Source: an uncultured Kineothrix sp.
GTDB lineage: Bacteria > Bacillota > Clostridia > Lachnospirales > Lachnospiraceae
Assembly: GCA_910587275.1 (NCBI GenBank)
Contig: CAJUMD010000026.1
Span: 1 to 34,955 of the forward strand
Length of the DNA: 34,955 bases
Direction: 5' to 3'
Shown here piece by piece: positions 1-7,099 of the stretch (its first letter is position 1; each line of letters begins with the position of its first letter). Under the pieces are notes generated by a model. That model was not told the DNA's origin. It did no database searches and worked only from the letters and a program-made list of their open reading frames with translations. Both the position numbers and the translations under genes were made by a program.

Positions 1-98
1 CCGCCGCCCCGCAAAATTTTCCCGTCCGTGCGTCCGTCTAAACATAACATTTCAGACTGAACTGTTACCCTATAACGGCAGGCATTCTTATACAAACA

Positions 99-127
99 TT
101 GCCCAAAACAAGGAAAAATGGTATAAT
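99..127 (+). promoter_or_regulatory. Sigma-A promoter for the ttcA-like gene
   Basis: A -35 box TTGCCC (99-104) and a perfect -10 box TATAAT (122-127) are separated by 17 bases. They lie 42 bases before the ttcA start, which has an AAGGAG ribosome site at 155-160. Nothing gene-like is seen in 1-98. Confidence 0.7.
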
Positions 128-169
128 GTACGGTATCGGTAAAGGGAATTTTTTAAGGAGCGGCTAAAC

Positions 170-889
170 ATGAAATTACAACAGGTGCTAAGTTACGTCC
201 GTAAAGCGGTTGATGATTACCATATGATTGAGGAAAATGACCATATCGCCGTCGGTATTTCCGGCGGTAAGGACAGTCTGACGCTGCTTTATGCACTGCA
301 CGGCTTAAAGCGTTTTTACCCGAAACCGTTCCGTATCCATGCGGTAACGGTAGACCTTGGCTTCCAAAACCTGAATTTGGACGAAATAAAAGCGCTTTGC
401 GGGTCGCTGGACGTGGAATATACCATTGTCCCCACGGACATTGCCCATATTATATTTGAAGACAGGAAAGAATCCAACCCCTGTTCGCTGTGCGCCAAGA
501 TGCGAAAAGGGGCGCTGAACGATGCCATCAAAAAAGCCGGATGTAATAAAGTCGCCTATGCCCACCACAAGGATGATGTGGTGGAAACCATGCTAATGTC
601 GTTAATTTTTGAAGGCAGATTCCACACGTTCTCTCCCGTAACATTTTTGGACCGGACAGGCATAACCGTAATCCGGCCCCTGCTGTACATGAATGAGGCG
701 GATGTCATCGGTTTTGTAAATAAACACCAGATACCTGTGGTAAAAAGTCCCTGCCCTGCGGACGGCTACACAAAAAGGGAATATGCGAAAAACCTCTTAA
801 AACAGTTAAACCATGAAAATCCCGGCGTAAAAGAACGGATGTTTACCGCCATACAGACCGGAAACCTGAACGGATGGCCTCCGTTGTAG
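170..889 (+). CDS. ttcA: tRNA 2-thiocytidine biosynthesis protein, TtcA/TilS-like PP-loop ATPase
   Basis: This 239-residue protein belongs to the PP-loop ATP pyrophosphatases that adenylate and thiolate tRNA; the best fit is TtcA, which makes 2-thiocytidine at position 32 in the cytoplasm. The PP-loop SGGKDS is at residues 31-36. A CSLC pair (C105, C108) and a later cysteine (C195, in the SPCPADG stretch) match the three cysteines that hold the iron-sulfur cluster in TtcA. It is shorter than the E. coli protein (about 310 residues), mainly at the termini, which is normal for Firmicutes members. The start follows AAGGAG at 9 bases, behind a clear promoter, so the gene is probably transcribed alone. 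TtuA- or CTU1-like specificity for another tRNA base cannot be excluded from sequence alone. Confidence 0.85.
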   Translation: MKLQQVLSYVRKAVDDYHMIEENDHIAVGISGGKDSLTLLYALHGLKRFYPKPFRIHAVTVDLGFQNLNLDEIKALCGSLDVEYTIVPTDIAHIIFEDRKESNPCSLCAKMRKGALNDAIKKAGCNKVAYAHHKDDVVETMLMSLIFEGRFHTFSPVTFLDRTGITVIRPLLYMNEADVIGFVNKHQIPVVKSPCPADGYTKREYAKNLLKQLNHENPGVKERMFTAIQTGNLNGWPPL

Positions 890-918
890 CAGGTATGGAT
901 GGCATAAAAAAGTCGACA

Positions 919-972
919 CCCCCGCTGCAGGCAACGGGGCATCAAACTTGCAACGCTGCAAAGCAGCGGGGT
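919..972. repeat. GC-rich alternative-hairpin element in the ttcA-recombinase gap
   Basis: The gap 890-1077 carries no gene but is rich in inverted repeats. CCCCGCTGC (920-928) pairs with GCAGCGGGG (963-971), and the same right arm can instead pair with CGCTGC (954-959) across a 3-base loop, so two mutually exclusive hairpins exist. No T-run follows, so it is not a standard intrinsic terminator. The look of the stretch, ending near the CCCGCGGG palindrome at 1031-1038, suggests a dispersed intergenic repeat, but only one copy is in this window. Confidence 0.45.
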
Positions 973-995
973 ATGTGACCCTCGCGGCATTCGTC

Positions 996-1021
996 AAATA
1001 TCCATGTAAACATGGCTATTT
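996..1021. repeat. Imperfect 26-bp palindrome upstream of the Xer-type recombinase
   Basis: Arms AAATATCCATG (996-1006) and CATGGCTATTT (1011-1021) are inverted repeats with one mismatch around the centre TAAA. The size and two-arm form resemble a Xer recombination core (two 11-bp arms), although the spacer is 4 rather than 6 unless the innermost pair is counted as spacer. It sits 57 bases before the recombinase start. It could equally be an operator or part of a dispersed repeat. Confidence 0.3.
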
Positions 1022-1077
1022 TCCTCATTGCCCGCGGGAATCAATAACGTAAAAAGAAAAAGGAATGGAAAAACAAT

Positions 1078-2130
1078 ATGGAAAAAGGGAAAAACTATCA
1101 TGAGGAACAAAATAAGTTAAACACCGTCCGTATGCGGCATGTGCTGGAGGAACTTCCTCCTTTCTGCAAACAATTTTTCCGTGGAATCGAAAATAATACT
1201 TCCGCCCGTACAAGGCTTGCCTACGCTTATGATTTAAGGGTGTTTTTTGAATTTATGCATAAAAATAACAGTTATTGCGGTAAAATGGAAATCCGTGATT
1301 TCCCCCTGTCCATTTTGGAGCAAATTACGAGGGAAGACATCGAAGAATACTTGGAATATGTCAGCCTGTACCAAAAAGACGACCGGGAAATCACAAACGA
1401 AGAACGGGGAAAATCCCGGAAACTTGCTTCCCTGCGGAGTTTTTACAATTACTATTTCCAGGCGGAATTGATTGGGAAAAATCCTGCCGTTCTGATTCCC
1501 ATGCCAAAACTGCACCAAAAGGAAATCGTCCGTTTGGATGCGGATGAAGTTGCGGTTCTGCTCGACCAGGTAGAAGATGGTGCAAAACTGACAAAATCCC
1601 AGCAGAAATACCATGAAAAAACAAAAGTACGCGATGTAGCCCTGCTGACGCTGCTCCTTGGAACCGGAATCCGTGTGTCCGAATGCGTGGGACTGGATAC
1701 CGGGGACGTGGATTTTAAGAACAACGGAATAAAAATCCGCCGGAAAGGCGGTTATGAAACGGTTGTTTATTTCGGTACGGAGGTGGAACAGGCGTTGTCC
1801 GCTTATATGGAACAGCGCAGACATACCATTCCCCTGTCCGGTCATGAACATGCCCTTTTTCTTTCCATACAGAACCGCCGCATTACGGTGCGCGCGGTGG
1901 AAAACCTTGTGAAAAAATATGCGTCCAACGTAACCACGTTAAAGAAAATAACCCCGCACAAATTAAGGAGTACTTACGGTACTTCGCTCTACCGGGAAAC
2001 CGGGGATATTTATTTGGTCGCCGATGTGCTGGGACATAAGGATGTCAATACCACGAAAAAACATTACGCTGCCATAGAGGATGAACGGCGGAGAAAAGCT
2101 GCAAATGCGGTAAAGCTGCGGGAACCCTGA
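1078..2130 (+). CDS. Tyrosine recombinase, XerC/XerD/XerS-like
   Basis: This 350-residue site-specific recombinase has the usual N-terminal SAM-like core-binding domain (about 35-135) and a C-terminal catalytic domain (about 150-340). The catalytic set is complete: R199 in GTGIRVSE, K223 in the RRKGG hairpin, H294 and R297 in HKLR, H320 in LGH, and the nucleophile Y330. Its length, long linker and HKLRSTYGT box resemble the single-recombinase XerS type more than the roughly 300-residue XerC/D pair. XerS-type enzymes resolve chromosome dimers at a dif site. The start is an ATG shortly after an AAGGAATGG stretch. No phage or transposon genes lie next to it and it is followed by the SOS genes, so a chromosomal housekeeping role is more likely than an integrase of a mobile element. 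Confidence 0.8.
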   Translation: MEKGKNYHEEQNKLNTVRMRHVLEELPPFCKQFFRGIENNTSARTRLAYAYDLRVFFEFMHKNNSYCGKMEIRDFPLSILEQITREDIEEYLEYVSLYQKDDREITNEERGKSRKLASLRSFYNYYFQAELIGKNPAVLIPMPKLHQKEIVRLDADEVAVLLDQVEDGAKLTKSQQKYHEKTKVRDVALLTLLLGTGIRVSECVGLDTGDVDFKNNGIKIRRKGGYETVVYFGTEVEQALSAYMEQRRHTIPLSGHEHALFLSIQNRRITVRAVENLVKKYASNVTTLKKITPHKLRSTYGTSLYRETGDIYLVADVLGHKDVNTTKKHYAAIEDERRRKAANAVKLREP

Positions 2131-2176
2131 TATTCCCTTTTGACCCCAGCCGGCCGACTCCGTGCGGCATTTGGCT

Positions 2177-2527
2177 TCACCCGTGGGAATAATACGGTAC
2201 AATCAGATAATTCCCCGCTGTGATACTGTCGCTGCGCAAACCGTTCATTTTCTTGATTTCTTCCACGACATCTTCCGTATCCATACCGGAAGTCTTATTT
2301 TCCGCCGCTATGGACCACAGCGTATCGCCGCTGTCAATCAGAACGCTTTTATAATATTTAAACATAGGAGCTTTTCCGTCCGATTCGGCATTGGCACGGA
2401 ACCCGCCGGCTGTAAAGGAAACGGTAATAATAAGGCAGGCTGTAAAAAACGCCAGCCTTTTGTTCCGACTAAGCTGTTTTTGTCTCCGGATTCTGTTATT
2501 CCATATTCTTCTTTCACTTTTGTTCAT
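2177..2527 (-). CDS. yneA: LysM membrane protein, YneA-like SOS cell-division suppressor
   Basis: This 116-residue protein has a basic N-terminus (1-24), one membrane segment (about 24-41) and a LysM domain (about 59-113, with SGDTLWSIA early and AGNYLIVP at the end) that would lie outside the cell on peptidoglycan. It is divergent from lexA, the same arrangement as Bacillus yneA, whose product delays division during DNA damage. Its promoter is a perfect sigma-A consensus with a LexA box inside the spacer, so tight SOS control is expected. The ATG follows GGAGG at 10 bases. The family assignment rests on domain layout, context and regulation, since LysM proteins are otherwise diverse. It ends 47 bases from the convergent recombinase gene. 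Confidence 0.75.
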   Translation of the reverse strand: MNKSERRIWNNRIRRQKQLSRNKRLAFFTACLIITVSFTAGGFRANAESDGKAPMFKYYKSVLIDSGDTLWSIAAENKTSGMDTEDVVEEIKKMNGLRSDSITAGNYLIVPYYSHG

Positions 2528-2683
2528 GACTGTTCTGCCTCCGTTTTGCTTCCCACTACCCTATCCGATTTTTACTAAACCATCCGGTTTTGCCGTTCCC
2601 CTAAACGGGAAAATGGTGTTAAACCAACTTAACAAATGAAACCAATTTTCTTTTACTTGTCTCCGGGCAGGAAACTATTATTC

Positions 2684-2697
2684 CGAACAAACGTTGT
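2684..2697. promoter_or_regulatory. Weak LexA box in the yneA leader
   Basis: The site CGAACAAACGTTGT has one intact GAAC half and an imperfect GTTG half. It abuts a perfect box at 2697-2710 and lies downstream of the yneA promoter, so it may help cooperative repression. Confidence 0.4.
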
Positions 2698-2710
2698 GAA
2701 CATTTGTTCT
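2697..2710. promoter_or_regulatory. LexA (SOS) box, perfect GAAC-N4-GTTC
   Basis: TGAACATTTGTTCT carries both perfect half sites of the Gram-positive LexA operator. It lies just downstream of the yneA -10 box, where a bound repressor would block transcription start. Confidence 0.8.
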
Positions 2711-2720
2711 TTATATTTGG

Positions 2721-2749
2721 ATTATATCGAACATATATTCCCTTGTCAA
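2721..2749 (-). promoter_or_regulatory. Consensus promoter of yneA with an internal LexA box
   Basis: Read on the minus strand, -35 TTGACA (2749-2744) and -10 TATAAT (2726-2721) are both perfect and 17 bases apart. The LexA box CGAACATATATTCC (2728-2741) lies entirely in the spacer. Such a strong promoter with a buried operator gives high output only when LexA is cleaved. Confidence 0.85.
2728..2741. promoter_or_regulatory. LexA (SOS) box in the yneA promoter spacer
   Basis: CGAACATATATTCC matches the CGAAC-N4-GTTCG operator with a perfect left half and ATTCC as the right half. It sits between the -35 and -10 boxes of yneA. Confidence 0.75.
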
Positions 2750-2781
2750 GCAAAAACAGGAAAAAAATCGAACAAATTTTT

Positions 2782-2795
2782 GGAATATATGTTTG
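2782..2795. promoter_or_regulatory. LexA box overlapping the lexA -35
   Basis: GGAATATATGTTTG (reverse complement CAAACATATATTCC) is a two-mismatch LexA operator. It covers the start of the lexA -35 box, as expected for autoregulation. A poorer match, CGAACAAATTTTTG, lies directly before it at 2769-2782. Confidence 0.6.
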
Positions 2796-2821
2796 CCTTT
2801 TCTTTTCTCCTGTGCTATACT
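2793..2821 (+). promoter_or_regulatory. Promoter of lexA
   Basis: -35 TTGCCT (2793-2798) and -10 TATACT (2816-2821) are 17 bases apart. It is weaker than the divergent yneA promoter, and a LexA box overlaps the -35. The leader to the lexA start is about 90 bases. Confidence 0.7.
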
Positions 2822-2918
2822 GTAACTACAAATACAAAAATATATTCGATAAACTGCAGACACGGCAAACAATATTCGGAACACAAACAACGGTTGGAAC
2901 AGGAAGGAAAATCAGGAT

Positions 2919-3536
2919 ATGGGATATGGAAAGATTACAAATAAGCAAAAAGAGATTTTAGATTATATTAAAGTATGTATTTTGGACAAAGGCTATCCGC
3001 CTGCCGTCCGTGAGATTTGCGAAGCGGTACATTTAAAATCCACGTCTTCCGTCCACTCTCATTTGGAAACGTTAGAAAAGAACGGCTATATCCGCCGCGA
3101 CCCTACCAAGCCTCGCGCCATTGAAATCTGTGACGAGAGCTTCCAAACGGTCCGCACGGAAATGGTCAGCCTTCCCGTAGTCGGCCGGGTTGCGGCGGGC
3201 CAGCCCATTCTTGCAGAGGAAAATATTGAAAGTTACTTCCCCATTCCGGCGGAATTCGTACCGTCCGGGGAATCGTTTGCCTTGAAGGTAAAAGGAGACT
3301 CCATGATTAATGCCGGGATTTACAGCGGTGACCAGATTTTCGTAAACTGCTGCAATACGGCTTCCAACGGGGATATTATTGTTGCACTGGTGGACGATTC
3401 CGCAACGGTAAAGAGATTTTATAAAGAAGACGGGCATATACGTCTCCAGCCGGAAAACGATACCATGGCGCCCATCATCGTGGATGATTGCCAAATCCTT
3501 GGAAAAGTCTTCGGTATTTTCCGCCTGTGTCGGTAA
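2919..3536 (+). CDS. lexA: LexA repressor, SOS regulon
   Basis: LexA is the dimeric repressor of DNA-damage genes, which cuts itself when RecA filaments form. This 205-residue protein has an N-terminal winged helix (about 1-70, with the recognition region around STSSVHSHLETL) and a C-terminal S24 peptidase fold. The self-cleavage bond is A93-G94 in GRVAAGQP; the nucleophile is S128 (GDSM) and the general base is K165 (ATVKRF). Length equals the Firmicutes norm. The ATG follows AGGAAGG at about 11 bases; the ATG 7 bases later is out of frame. It is divergent from yneA and both promoters carry LexA boxes, so it should be autoregulated. Confidence 0.97.
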   Translation: MGYGKITNKQKEILDYIKVCILDKGYPPAVREICEAVHLKSTSSVHSHLETLEKNGYIRRDPTKPRAIEICDESFQTVRTEMVSLPVVGRVAAGQPILAEENIESYFPIPAEFVPSGESFALKVKGDSMINAGIYSGDQIFVNCCNTASNGDIIVALVDDSATVKRFYKEDGHIRLQPENDTMAPIIVDDCQILGKVFGIFRLCR

Positions 3537-3562
3537 TTTATGCGGTATAGTATATTACAATC

Positions 3563-3587
3563 GAGCCGGGGAAATTTTCCCCGGCTC
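3563..3587. terminator. Perfect 12-bp hairpin after lexA, probable terminator
   Basis: GAGCCGGGGAAA and its exact complement flank a single T. It lies 26 bases past the lexA stop. No clear T-run follows on either strand, so it may stabilise mRNA ends rather than terminate by itself. Confidence 0.5.
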
Positions 3588-3598
3588 CATGCACTCTA

Positions 3599-3681
3599 TA
3601 CAGCGGCATACTTCCGCTGTACGGATCTGCGCATACATAATCCCGCAGTACTGCCCTGCTATGGCAATAGTGCGGGATTAT
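3599..3681. other. Two further hairpins between convergent lexA and the kinase-like gene
   Basis: TACAGCGG/CCGCTGTA (3599-3621, 7-base loop) is followed by an 11-bp stem ATAATCCCGCA/TGCGGGATTAT (3637-3681) whose inner arms also partly pair. With the hairpin at 3563 this makes three stems in 120 bases. The 246-base gap 3537-3782 holds no supported gene. Confidence 0.45.
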
Positions 3682-3782
3682 AACCCAAATATCCAGCCCA
3701 AGTACCAAAAGCGTCAAAGTACTTTACGGGCATATATTTTTGCATTCATTCAACATTCATCCGGTTATATCATACGCCAGAA

Positions 3783-4415
3783 TCAATCCTTAAACCTTAC
3801 CTTAAGATATGCCTTTATTTCTTCCACACACCGTTCAAAGCCCAGTTTCGAGCTGTCCAGGCACAAATCATAGTTTCTTGCATCCGTCCATTCCCGTCCG
3901 GTGTGGTATTTATAGTATTCTGCCCTGCGTTTGTCCGTCCGTGCGATATAACGTTCCAAATCGCGGGAAGACATGCTTACTTTCTTTGCCGCCTGCTCCA
4001 TGCAGTAATCCTTGGGGGCATGGATAAATACGCTTAGGACGTTTTCATAATCTTTTAACACATAATCGGCACAGCGCCCAACGATGACACAGGATTCTTC
4101 CCCTGCCAACTCTTTGATGACTTTTGCCTGGTAATTGAACAGGTTATCGTCGGATACAAAATCCTCGCTTTCCGGCGGAATTAACTGTCCGTTGTATACA
4201 TTTTTAATAACTTTGAATAAATGGGTAACCTTTACTTTTTCGTCCGCGTTCACAAACAGACGCTCGTTGATGCCGCTGTCTTCCGAGGCGAGTTTCAGCA
4301 GTTCCTTATCATAATAATGAACCTTTAAATCCTCCGCCAGCATTTCCCCTATGGTACGTCCACCGCTCCCGTACTGCCTTGCGATGGTTATGACTACCTT
4401 ACTGCTCTGATCCAT
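3783..4415 (-). CDS. Cytidylate kinase-like family protein
   Basis: This 210-residue P-loop protein belongs to the cytidylate-kinase-like family common in clostridia. The nucleotide loop is ARQYGSGGR (about 12-20), followed by a YYDKELL stretch and a VIVGRCADYVL strand (P-loop kinase core), then an arginine-rich lid region (ERYIARTDKRRAEYY). The real substrate is not established for the family; true Cmk has a different N-terminus and usually sits next to rpsA or der. The start is 4415, because GGGAGGA lies 8 bases before it; an in-frame ATG 51 bases further up has no such site. It lies downstream of livF by 69 bases on the same strand and may be co-transcribed, but no functional link is evident. 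Confidence 0.75.
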   Translation of the reverse strand: MDQSSKVVITIARQYGSGGRTIGEMLAEDLKVHYYDKELLKLASEDSGINERLFVNADEKVKVTHLFKVIKNVYNGQLIPPESEDFVSDDNLFNYQAKVIKELAGEESCVIVGRCADYVLKDYENVLSVFIHAPKDYCMEQAAKKVSMSSRDLERYIARTDKRRAEYYKYHTGREWTDARNYDLCLDSSKLGFERCVEEIKAYLKVRFKD

Positions 4416-4484
4416 ACGCTTAATCCTCCCTGATTTTTTATCTGAACTGTCCGCACTGTATGGCATTTGGTGTTCCGGCAGGCG

Positions 4485-5198
4485 CTATGCCTCGCCAAGA
4501 TAAGCCTTCTTAATGGAATCATCGTTTAATAAATCAGCCGCTTTTCCTTCCAGTACAATATGACCCGTTTCCAGTACATACGCCCTGTCCGCGATGGAAA
4601 GCGCTTTTTTGGCATTCTGCTCCACCAAAAGTACCGTGGTACCGCTTTCGCTTACTTCCTTTATAATATCAAAGATTTCGTTTACGAAAATCGGTGAAAG
4701 CCCCATGGACGGCTCATCCATTAATATGATTTTCGGATGGGACATCAGTGCGCGTCCCATGGCGAGCATCTGCTGTTCGCCGCCGCTCAGCGTCCCCGCC
4801 ATCTGGTTCTGCCGTTCCTCCAAACGAGGGAAACGTTTATAAACCAGTTTTAAGGTATCTTCGATTTCCTTTTTGTCCTTTCTCGTATAGGCACCCATGC
4901 GCAGATTCTGCAATACCGAAAGCTGGGCAAATACCCTCCTGCCCTCCGGTACATGCGCCATCCCCATGGATACGATCTTATACCCCGGCACTTTGGTGAT
5001 GTCCTGCCCTTCAAAAACAATGCTTCCTGCTTTGGCAGGCAGAAGCCCCGTAATGGTATGGAGCGTGGTGGTCTTGCCGGCCCCGTTTGCCCCGATCAGC
5101 GCAATGACCTCGCCTTCGCTGACATCAAAGGAAATACCCTTAATTGCCTGAATCATCCCATAGTATACTTCCAAATCCCTGATTTCCAGCATAGCCAT
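4485..5198 (-). CDS. livF: Branched-chain amino-acid ABC transporter, ATPase LivF
   Basis: LivF is one of the two cytoplasmic ATPases that drive the Liv importer for leucine, isoleucine and valine (or related hydrophobic amino acids). The 237-residue protein has Walker A GANGAGKT at 36-43, the signature LSGGEQQMLAMGRAL, Walker B with LMDEPSMGLSP, and the H-loop glutamine/valine region LLVEQNAKKAL. The 'QQMLAMGRA' form is typical of LivF rather than LivG. It follows livG by 13 bases with GGAGGAAAC before the ATG, so it is the last gene of livHMGF. Confidence 0.93.
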   Translation of the reverse strand: MAMLEIRDLEVYYGMIQAIKGISFDVSEGEVIALIGANGAGKTTTLHTITGLLPAKAGSIVFEGQDITKVPGYKIVSMGMAHVPEGRRVFAQLSVLQNLRMGAYTRKDKKEIEDTLKLVYKRFPRLEERQNQMAGTLSGGEQQMLAMGRALMSHPKIILMDEPSMGLSPIFVNEIFDIIKEVSESGTTVLLVEQNAKKALSIADRAYVLETGHIVLEGKAADLLNDDSIKKAYLGEA

Positions 5199-5211
5199 TT
5201 CCAGTTTCCTC

Positions 5212-5970
5212 CTATTCGCCTAAATATGCCGTGATTACCTGTGGGTCGTTTAATACATCCGCCGTCCTGCCTTGCGTCAGGATGCGGCCGAAATTCAGCA
5301 CCGTAAGTTCCTCACAGATACCGGAAACGAGTTTCATGTCATGCTCAATCAGCAGGACCGTCATATCAAATTCTTTCCTTACGAAACGGATGGTGTCCAT
5401 CAGTTCCCCCGTTTCATTGGGGTTCATGCCGGCCGCCGGTTCATCCAAAAGCAGAAGTTTCGGGTCCGTAGCCAGTGCGCGGGCAATTTCCAGCTTCCGC
5501 TGCTTTCCGTAAGGCAGGTTTGCCGCCAGGTAATCCGCTTCGTTATCCAAATCAAACACTTTTAAAAGCTCCATGGCTTTTTCATTCATTTTCTTTTCCA
5601 TCCGGTAATACCCCGGCAGGCGGAAAATCCCTTCCAGCGTGTGGTAAGGATAATTGTTGTGCAGCCCCACTTTTACGTTATCCAGTACGGACAATTCTTT
5701 AAACAGGCGGATATTCTGGAACGTACGGGCAATTCCCGCCTTGTTGATTTCTATGGTCTTTAAGCCCGTAATATCCTTTTCTTCCAGCCGGATAATCCCT
5801 TCATCCGGCTTATAAACCCCCGTCAGCAGGTTAAAAACCGTGGTCTTCCCCGCACCGTTGGGACCAATCAGCCCATAGAGCTGGCCTTTTTTAATCGTAA
5901 GTTTAAAATCATCCACGGCACGCAGACCGCCAAAGGAAATGGTTAAATTTTTTACTTCCAACAATGCCAT
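5212..5970 (-). CDS. livG: Branched-chain amino-acid ABC transporter, ATPase LivG
   Basis: This is the second ATPase of the Liv importer, 252 residues. Walker A GPNGAGKT is at 36-43, and the signature region reads LPYGKQRKLEIARALA, the LivG variant in which the usual SGG is replaced by YGKQ. Walker B is LLLDEPAAGMN and the switch histidine is in LLIEHDMKLV. Its ATG lies one base past the livM stop and its ribosome site AGGAGG lies inside the last codons of livM, so the two are translationally coupled. Confidence 0.95.
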   Translation of the reverse strand: MALLEVKNLTISFGGLRAVDDFKLTIKKGQLYGLIGPNGAGKTTVFNLLTGVYKPDEGIIRLEEKDITGLKTIEINKAGIARTFQNIRLFKELSVLDNVKVGLHNNYPYHTLEGIFRLPGYYRMEKKMNEKAMELLKVFDLDNEADYLAANLPYGKQRKLEIARALATDPKLLLLDEPAAGMNPNETGELMDTIRFVRKEFDMTVLLIEHDMKLVSGICEELTVLNFGRILTQGRTADVLNDPQVITAYLGE

Positions 5971-5971
5971 C

Positions 5972-7090
5972 TTATTTAACCTCCTTTTTTTCCGTGTTTA
6001 CTGCGGATGCCCCTGCTCCTGTCTTCTTTTGGAAACCGGAAAAATATTTTTCCTTCATGCTTTCCTTCCATGCAACAGCTTTCGGACTCCAGTTAAACAG
6101 CATCATCACAATGAGTACCACCGCATAAATCAGCATACGGTAATCGCTTAAACCGCGTAACAACTCAGGCAGTAGCGTAAGGATAACGGCGGCCAGGATG
6201 GAACCGCGGATATTCCCGATTCCACCCAAAACTACGAAGACCAGAATCATAATGGACATATTGTAACCGAAATTTTTCGGAAGCGCAGTCAGGGTGGACA
6301 GGTTATGGGCATACAATACGCCCGCCACGCCCGCAATGGATGCCGAAATGGAAAAAGCCATCAGTTTGTATTTTGTAATATTAATTCCCACCGATTCCGC
6401 CGCAATGCGGTTGTCACGGATGGACATAATCGCCCGCCCGTCCCTTGAATTAACCAAATTCAGGATTATAAACAGCGATAGTAAAATCAGGATGATACCA
6501 ACGGTAAAACTGGCGTCATGGGGTGTTCCCGTAATGCCCTGGGCTCCGTTAATCAGCACTTCCCCGTCTTCTTTCAGATGCAGGGAGATGGAATCTTTCA
6601 TGGAAAAATGGAAGCCATCGGAATCCCTGCCGATATAAAGTACGTTTACAAGGTTTTTAATAATTTCCCCAAACGCCAGGGTTACGATGGCAAGATAATC
6701 GCCTTTTAACCGGAGCACGGGAATTCCGATGATAATTCCGAAAACACCCGCCGCCACGGCGCCCAAAACCAGCGCCAAAAAGAAACGGATTCCGTCCGGC
6801 ATGGCTCCCTGCGTGCACTTGGAGAAAAATGCGCCCGCAAAAGCCCCCACGCACATAAATCCCGCATGTCCCAAACTTAACTCGCCTAAAATACCAACCG
6901 TTAAATTCAGCGAAACGGCAAGCATGACATAGATGCAAAGGGGAACCAAAAGCCCTTCCATCAGACTGGATACATGCCCGCCAGCCAGCAGAATCTGGAC
7001 AGCCAGATAGACCACGATTACTATCAGGTACGTAATGGCATTACTTTTTGCCGTCTTACTTAATTTCAATTTTGCATTCATTTTATTCAT
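5972..7090 (-). CDS. livM: Branched-chain amino-acid ABC transporter, permease LivM
   Basis: LivM pairs with LivH to form the membrane channel. The 372-residue protein has about nine to ten hydrophobic segments and carries the family landmarks GELSLGHAGFMCVGAF near the N-terminal third and LRLKGDYLAIVTLAFGEI, where LivM contacts the ATPase. A polar tail after the last segment (KEKYFSGFQKK onward) is cytoplasmic. There is an insertion of charged residues around 150-190 (DGEVLINGAQG), often present in clostridial members. It starts 9 bases after livH. Confidence 0.93.
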   Translation of the reverse strand: MNKMNAKLKLSKTAKSNAITYLIVIVVYLAVQILLAGGHVSSLMEGLLVPLCIYVMLAVSLNLTVGILGELSLGHAGFMCVGAFAGAFFSKCTQGAMPDGIRFFLALVLGAVAAGVFGIIIGIPVLRLKGDYLAIVTLAFGEIIKNLVNVLYIGRDSDGFHFSMKDSISLHLKEDGEVLINGAQGITGTPHDASFTVGIILILLSLFIILNLVNSRDGRAIMSIRDNRIAAESVGINITKYKLMAFSISASIAGVAGVLYAHNLSTLTALPKNFGYNMSIMILVFVVLGGIGNIRGSILAAVILTLLPELLRGLSDYRMLIYAVVLIVMMLFNWSPKAVAWKESMKEKYFSGFQKKTGAGASAVNTEKKEVK

Positions 7091-7099
7091 GGCAGCACC

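Noticed and set aside
1078..2130. Phage or integrative-element integrase
   Set aside because: No phage, relaxase or att-like direct repeats are nearby, and the gene sits beside lexA/yneA with a XerS-like layout.
4416..4466. Longer start for the cytidylate-kinase-like gene
   Set aside because: The upstream ATG lacks a ribosome site, while GGGAGGA stands 8 bases before the ATG at 4415.
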